Assembly: GCA_019751475.1 (NCBI GenBank)
Contig: JAIENH010000674.1
Location: 1-8,824 of the forward strand
Direction: 5' to 3'
Length of the DNA: 8,824 bases
Source: Cyclobacteriaceae bacterium
Lineage (GTDB): Bacteria; Bacteroidota; Bacteroidia; Cytophagales; Cyclobacteriaceae
A model generated the notes under the pieces. That model ran no database searches, had not been told where the DNA came from, and worked only from the letters and a program-made list of their open reading frames with translations. This document shows, piece by piece, positions 6,364 through 8,824 of this stretch. Numbering within the stretch: the stretch's first letter is position 1; each line of letters starts with the position of its first letter. The position numbers and the translations under genes are program-made.

Positions 6364-6376
6364 CAGTCAAAGTGTT

Positions 6377-6406
6377 AGACTGATTACAAGTTAAAAATAT
6401 CAGTCT
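6377..6406 (-). promoter_or_regulatory. Inverted repeat flanking the upstream element of peptide B
   Basis: AGACTGAT (6377-6384) and ATCAGTCT (6399-6406) are perfect inverted arms of eight bases around a 14-base centre. The centre overlaps the element TTTTTAACTTGTAAT (6383-6397, minus strand), which is shared with peptide A. Arms this far apart fit a dimeric regulator site or a stem-loop. The adjacent small HTH protein would be the obvious candidate to bind it. The arms are not conserved upstream of peptide A, which weakens the case. Confidence 0.4.
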
Positions 6407-6526
6407 CTAGTCCGATAGTTCTGGATTTAAAAGAATTATTTCACAATCCAAAACGAGCTTAATTAATACGGTCTTCTACTTTAAATTTGTTAGCCCTTTA
6501 ACATATTTATTCTAAAATTCAAATTG

Positions 6527-6784
6527 TCAAGACTTAGCTGCTTGGTTACTACTGTTCTTGGCAAAATTTATTGTCAATCCTACACCGCCCTCGTAAAAAT
6601 ATGTTTTCCTATACTTGCAGTATTTAATTGGCACTCCAATATTTCTCAGTTCATGTAAATCTTGAGATATCTGACTGCGAGAAATCCCCAATTTAAGCGC
6701 AAAACAATTAACATCCCCAGTAGCCTTTCTTCGAATTAAATCATCCATTCGTTTCAGCCGTTCAATGTATTTTAGCAGGCTCAT
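6527..6784 (-). CDS. Small winged-helix/HTH DNA-binding protein, putative local regulator
   Basis: This 85-residue protein begins with a helix rich in charged residues (YIERLKRMDDLIRRK), followed by a helix-turn-helix (about 24-46: NCFALKLGISRSQISQDLHELR). A beta-hairpin wing comes next (GVPIKYCKYRKTYFY), as in DeoR/HTH_11-type domains. No ligand-binding or receiver domain follows; residues 66-85 are low-complexity. It therefore is a DNA-binding module alone. ATG 6784 is 25 bases after the transporter stop, so the two are probably co-transcribed. Its stop lies 216 bases before the peptide B start, and that gap contains the conserved block and an inverted repeat. It likely controls peptide genes, but sign and signal are unknown. 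Confidence 0.75.
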   Translation of the reverse strand: MSLLKYIERLKRMDDLIRRKATGDVNCFALKLGISRSQISQDLHELRNIGVPIKYCKYRKTYFYEGGVGLTINFAKNSSNQAAKS

Positions 6785-6809
6785 AAAAATGAATTTTAAT
6801 AGTTATCCG

Positions 6810-8824
6810 TCAATCTCCCAATTCAAGCTGATTCTTAACCAATTCATAATACTTTCCTTTTATAGCTGCTAATTGAGTGTGTGTTCCTTGTTCCACTATC
6901 TTTGCATTTTCCAACACTACTATTTTATCAGCATTTTTTACGGTGCTGAGCCGGTGAGCGATCACTACCACCGTTTTTCCTTTATAAAATTCGTTAAGGT
7001 TATCCATGATTACTTTCTCATTATTGGCATCTAAGGCGCTGGTGGCTTCGTCAAAAAACAAGTACTGCGGGTGGCGGTATACGGCTCGGGCAATGAGTAT
7101 ACGCTGGCGCTGGCCAGCACTAATACCGGAGCCATCACCGCCAATCTTTGTACGATAGCCTAATGGGAGACCTTCAATAAAGGCGCGAATATTGGCAATG
7201 TGTACTGCTTGAAGTAGTCTTTCTGCATCTGGCTCTTCGTCACTCACGCAGATGTTCCGGGCAATGGTATCAGAGAAAATGTAACCATCCTGCATTACTG
7301 TGCCGCATCGGCTCCGCCACTGCTGTGGGCTTTGTTGCATGAAATCCATAGAGCCTAGCAAAATGGAGCCTTGTGTAGGCGAATAATACATGAGCAGCAA
7401 CTTTAGCAACGTTGTTTTGCCACTGCCACTGGCACCTACGATGGCAGTAACCTTGCCTTGTTCTATCGTAAGACTAACATTATCTAAGGCCTTTGGTGAA
7501 AGTGGCCCTTCATACTGAAAACTAACATTTTTTAAGCTTATGGCAGCCTCATTCGTTTCTTGGCCGTTTGCACCAATGGAGGAAGGGAAAAAGCCACTAG
7601 TGGCACTTTTCGATTTTTCTTCATTTTCCAGCAGCCTGATTTCGCCAATGCGATCAAGGCTAATACGTGCATCCTGCCACTCTCTTATAAAATTTACAAA
7701 TTCACCGATCGGTACATTGAGTTGACCGATGATATACTGCACCGCCAGCATCATGCCCAAGGTCATACTTCCGGAGATCACGGCCGTGGCAGCCATAAAG
7801 GTGATAATGATATTTTTTAATTCATTGATAAGCATGCTGCCACCCTCTTGCCACTGCTGCACACGCGTGCTAGCGATGCTTACTTTAAATAGCCGTGCTT
7901 GAATGCGCTCCCACTCCCATCGCTTGGTGCGCTCGCAGTTATTGAGTTTGATTTCTTGCATACCATTAACTAACTGAATGAGGCTACTACGATTGTGCGA
8001 CAGCTCGTTGAATCTTTTATAGTCAAGTTCCTTTCTCACCTTCAGAAAAAACAGCACGTATCCAACATAGATAGTACTGGCACCGAAAAAGACAAGAAAA
8101 ATAGAAACGCTGTAAAGAGCCAGCACCAGCCCAAATATGATGAGATTGAAGAACGAGAACAAAATGCTAAGCGAAGAAGAACTTAAGAACCGCTCAATAC
8201 GACTATGGTCTTCAATGCGCTGCAAAATGTCGCCTATCTTTTTGGCATCAAAAAAACTCATGGGCAACTGCATGAGCTTTATAAGAAAATCTGAAATGAT
8301 ACTCAGATTAATGCGGGTACTAAGGTGCAGCAATATCCACCGCCTGATAAACTCAGCCAGTGTACGACTAAAAATAAGCATTAACTGTGCGCCCAGGACA
8401 ACATATATAAAGGGCGTGTTTCGGGTGTTAATGCCAACATCTACGATGGATTGGGTAAGAAACGGAAGTATCAATTGAATCAAACTGGCCAATAGTAATC
8501 CAATCAATAGCTGGATGATAAACCTCCGATATGTTTTAAGATAACCTACCAAATAACCCAGGCCTAGTTGCGCATTTTTATCCAGTGTCAGCTCTACATC
8601 ATAAAAATGAGGTGTTGGCTCAAGCAGTAGCGCTATTCCAACCCCTTGACCATTGGCGGATGTGGATATCCATGATTTGAGGAACTCTTCTTTTGTGTAG
8701 GAGATAAGGCCTGCGGCCGGATCAGCTACTGATACACTATTCTTATTTACCTTATACACAACAGCAAAGTGATTCTGATTCCAGTGAACGATGCAGGGCA
8801 ACGGTGCATCGTTGGTTATTTTAT
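6810..8824 (-). CDS. Peptidase-containing ABC transporter (C39 domain, PCAT/bacteriocin exporter), 5' end outside window
   Basis: This exporter cleaves double-glycine leaders and pumps the core peptide out. The frame stays open to the right edge, so the TTG at 8801 is an internal Leu and the C39 domain's catalytic Cys lies outside the window. Counting from that Leu, the C39 His (His11 in NQNHFAVVYKV) and Asp27-Pro28 are intact. Transmembrane segments occupy about 94-360. The ATPase domain has Walker A GASGSGKT (456-463), Q-loop Gln504, signature SAGQR (561-565), Walker B LFFDEA (581-586) and H-loop His616. It ends at 6810, 25 bases before the HTH gene. The substrates are presumably peptides B and A, both with matching leaders. 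It is very likely functional as far as visible. Its HlyD-type partner is probably the adaptor at the other end of the window, unless another lies outside. Confidence 0.95.
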   Translation of the reverse strand, partial: KITNDAPLPCIVHWNQNHFAVVYKVNKNSVSVADPAAGLISYTKEEFLKSWISTSANGQGVGIALLLEPTPHFYDVELTLDKNAQLGLGYLVGYLKTYRRFIIQLLIGLLLASLIQLILPFLTQSIVDVGINTRNTPFIYVVLGAQLMLIFSRTLAEFIRRWILLHLSTRINLSIISDFLIKLMQLPMSFFDAKKIGDILQRIEDHSRIERFLSSSSLSILFSFFNLIIFGLVLALYSVSIFLVFFGASTIYVGYVLFFLKVRKELDYKRFNELSHNRSSLIQLVNGMQEIKLNNCERTKRWEWERIQARLFKVSIASTRVQQWQEGGSMLINELKNIIITFMAATAVISGSMTLGMMLAVQYIIGQLNVPIGEFVNFIREWQDARISLDRIGEIRLLENEEKSKSATSGFFPSSIGANGQETNEAAISLKNVSFQYEGPLSPKALDNVSLTIEQGKVTAIVGASGSGKTTLLKLLLMYYSPTQGSILLGSMDFMQQSPQQWRSRCGTVMQDGYIFSDTIARNICVSDEEPDAERLLQAVHIANIRAFIEGLPLGYRTKIGGDGSGISAGQRQRILIARAVYRHPQYLFFDEATSALDANNEKVIMDNLNEFYKGKTVVVIAHRLSTVKNADKIVVLENAKIVEQGTHTQLAAIKGKYYELVKNQLELGD

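Noticed and set aside
6107..6370. Longer 87-residue version of peptide B starting upstream of 6310
   Set aside because: The extra 20 codons run through the conserved upstream block. The equivalent frame upstream of peptide A has a stop codon, and ATG 6310 gives the same length as peptide A.
3263..8478. Several plus-strand open frames opposite the VKOR, TlpA-like and transporter genes
   Set aside because: All lie antisense to genes with clear domain motifs and show no motifs of their own.
6810..8801. TTG at 8801 as the start of the ABC transporter
   Set aside because: It falls in the middle of the C39 domain and the frame is open to the window edge (reading K-I-T-N-D-A-P before it), so the gene is cut by the window.

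Overview
The window looks like a stretch of a Bacteroidota chromosome carrying a gene cluster for secreted, cysteine-rich peptides (bacteriocin-like or RiPP-like). The clues are AT-rich DNA, start codons without clear Shine-Dalgarno sequences, leaders of the 'LSKAEMKAVNGG' kind that are common in Bacteroidota, and a TlpA-type thioredoxin protein with a DUF4369-like N-terminal half. No genus can be named from the sequence.

Layout, left to right. (1) 1-1049, plus strand: the 3' part of an HlyD-family adaptor gene that begins outside the window. (2) 1210-1413, plus: a 67-residue precursor, peptide A, with a double-glycine leader and a six-cysteine core, followed by hairpins in the convergent gap. 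(3) An operon on the minus strand, read right to left: peptide B (6310-6107), a strong hairpin, a TlpA-like exported thioredoxin protein (6043-4616), a fusion of a degenerate C39-like domain, VKOR and thioredoxin (4605-2941), and a GT1-type glycosyltransferase (2936-1533). (4) Upstream of peptide B, also minus: a small HTH protein (6784-6527) and a peptidase-containing ABC transporter (8824-6810) whose N-terminal codons lie beyond the right edge.

How the parts probably work together (inference). Peptides A and B are made with 23-residue leaders. The glycosyltransferase may modify them in the cytosol. The C39 domain of the ABC transporter cuts after Gly-Gly while exporting them through the HlyD adaptor. 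The VKOR-thioredoxin fusion and the TlpA-like protein then form or correct three disulfides per peptide. The two peptide genes also share a 32-base upstream block (28/32 identical), which suggests common regulation.

The most interesting content is the pair of paralogous peptides with identical cysteine spacing, C-x-C-x-C-(24)-C-(6)-C-x-C, next to both disulfide machinery and a sugar transferase. No lanthipeptide cyclase, radical-SAM or YcaO gene is visible. This points to a disulfide-stabilised and possibly glycosylated peptide family that I do not recognise. No immunity gene is evident.
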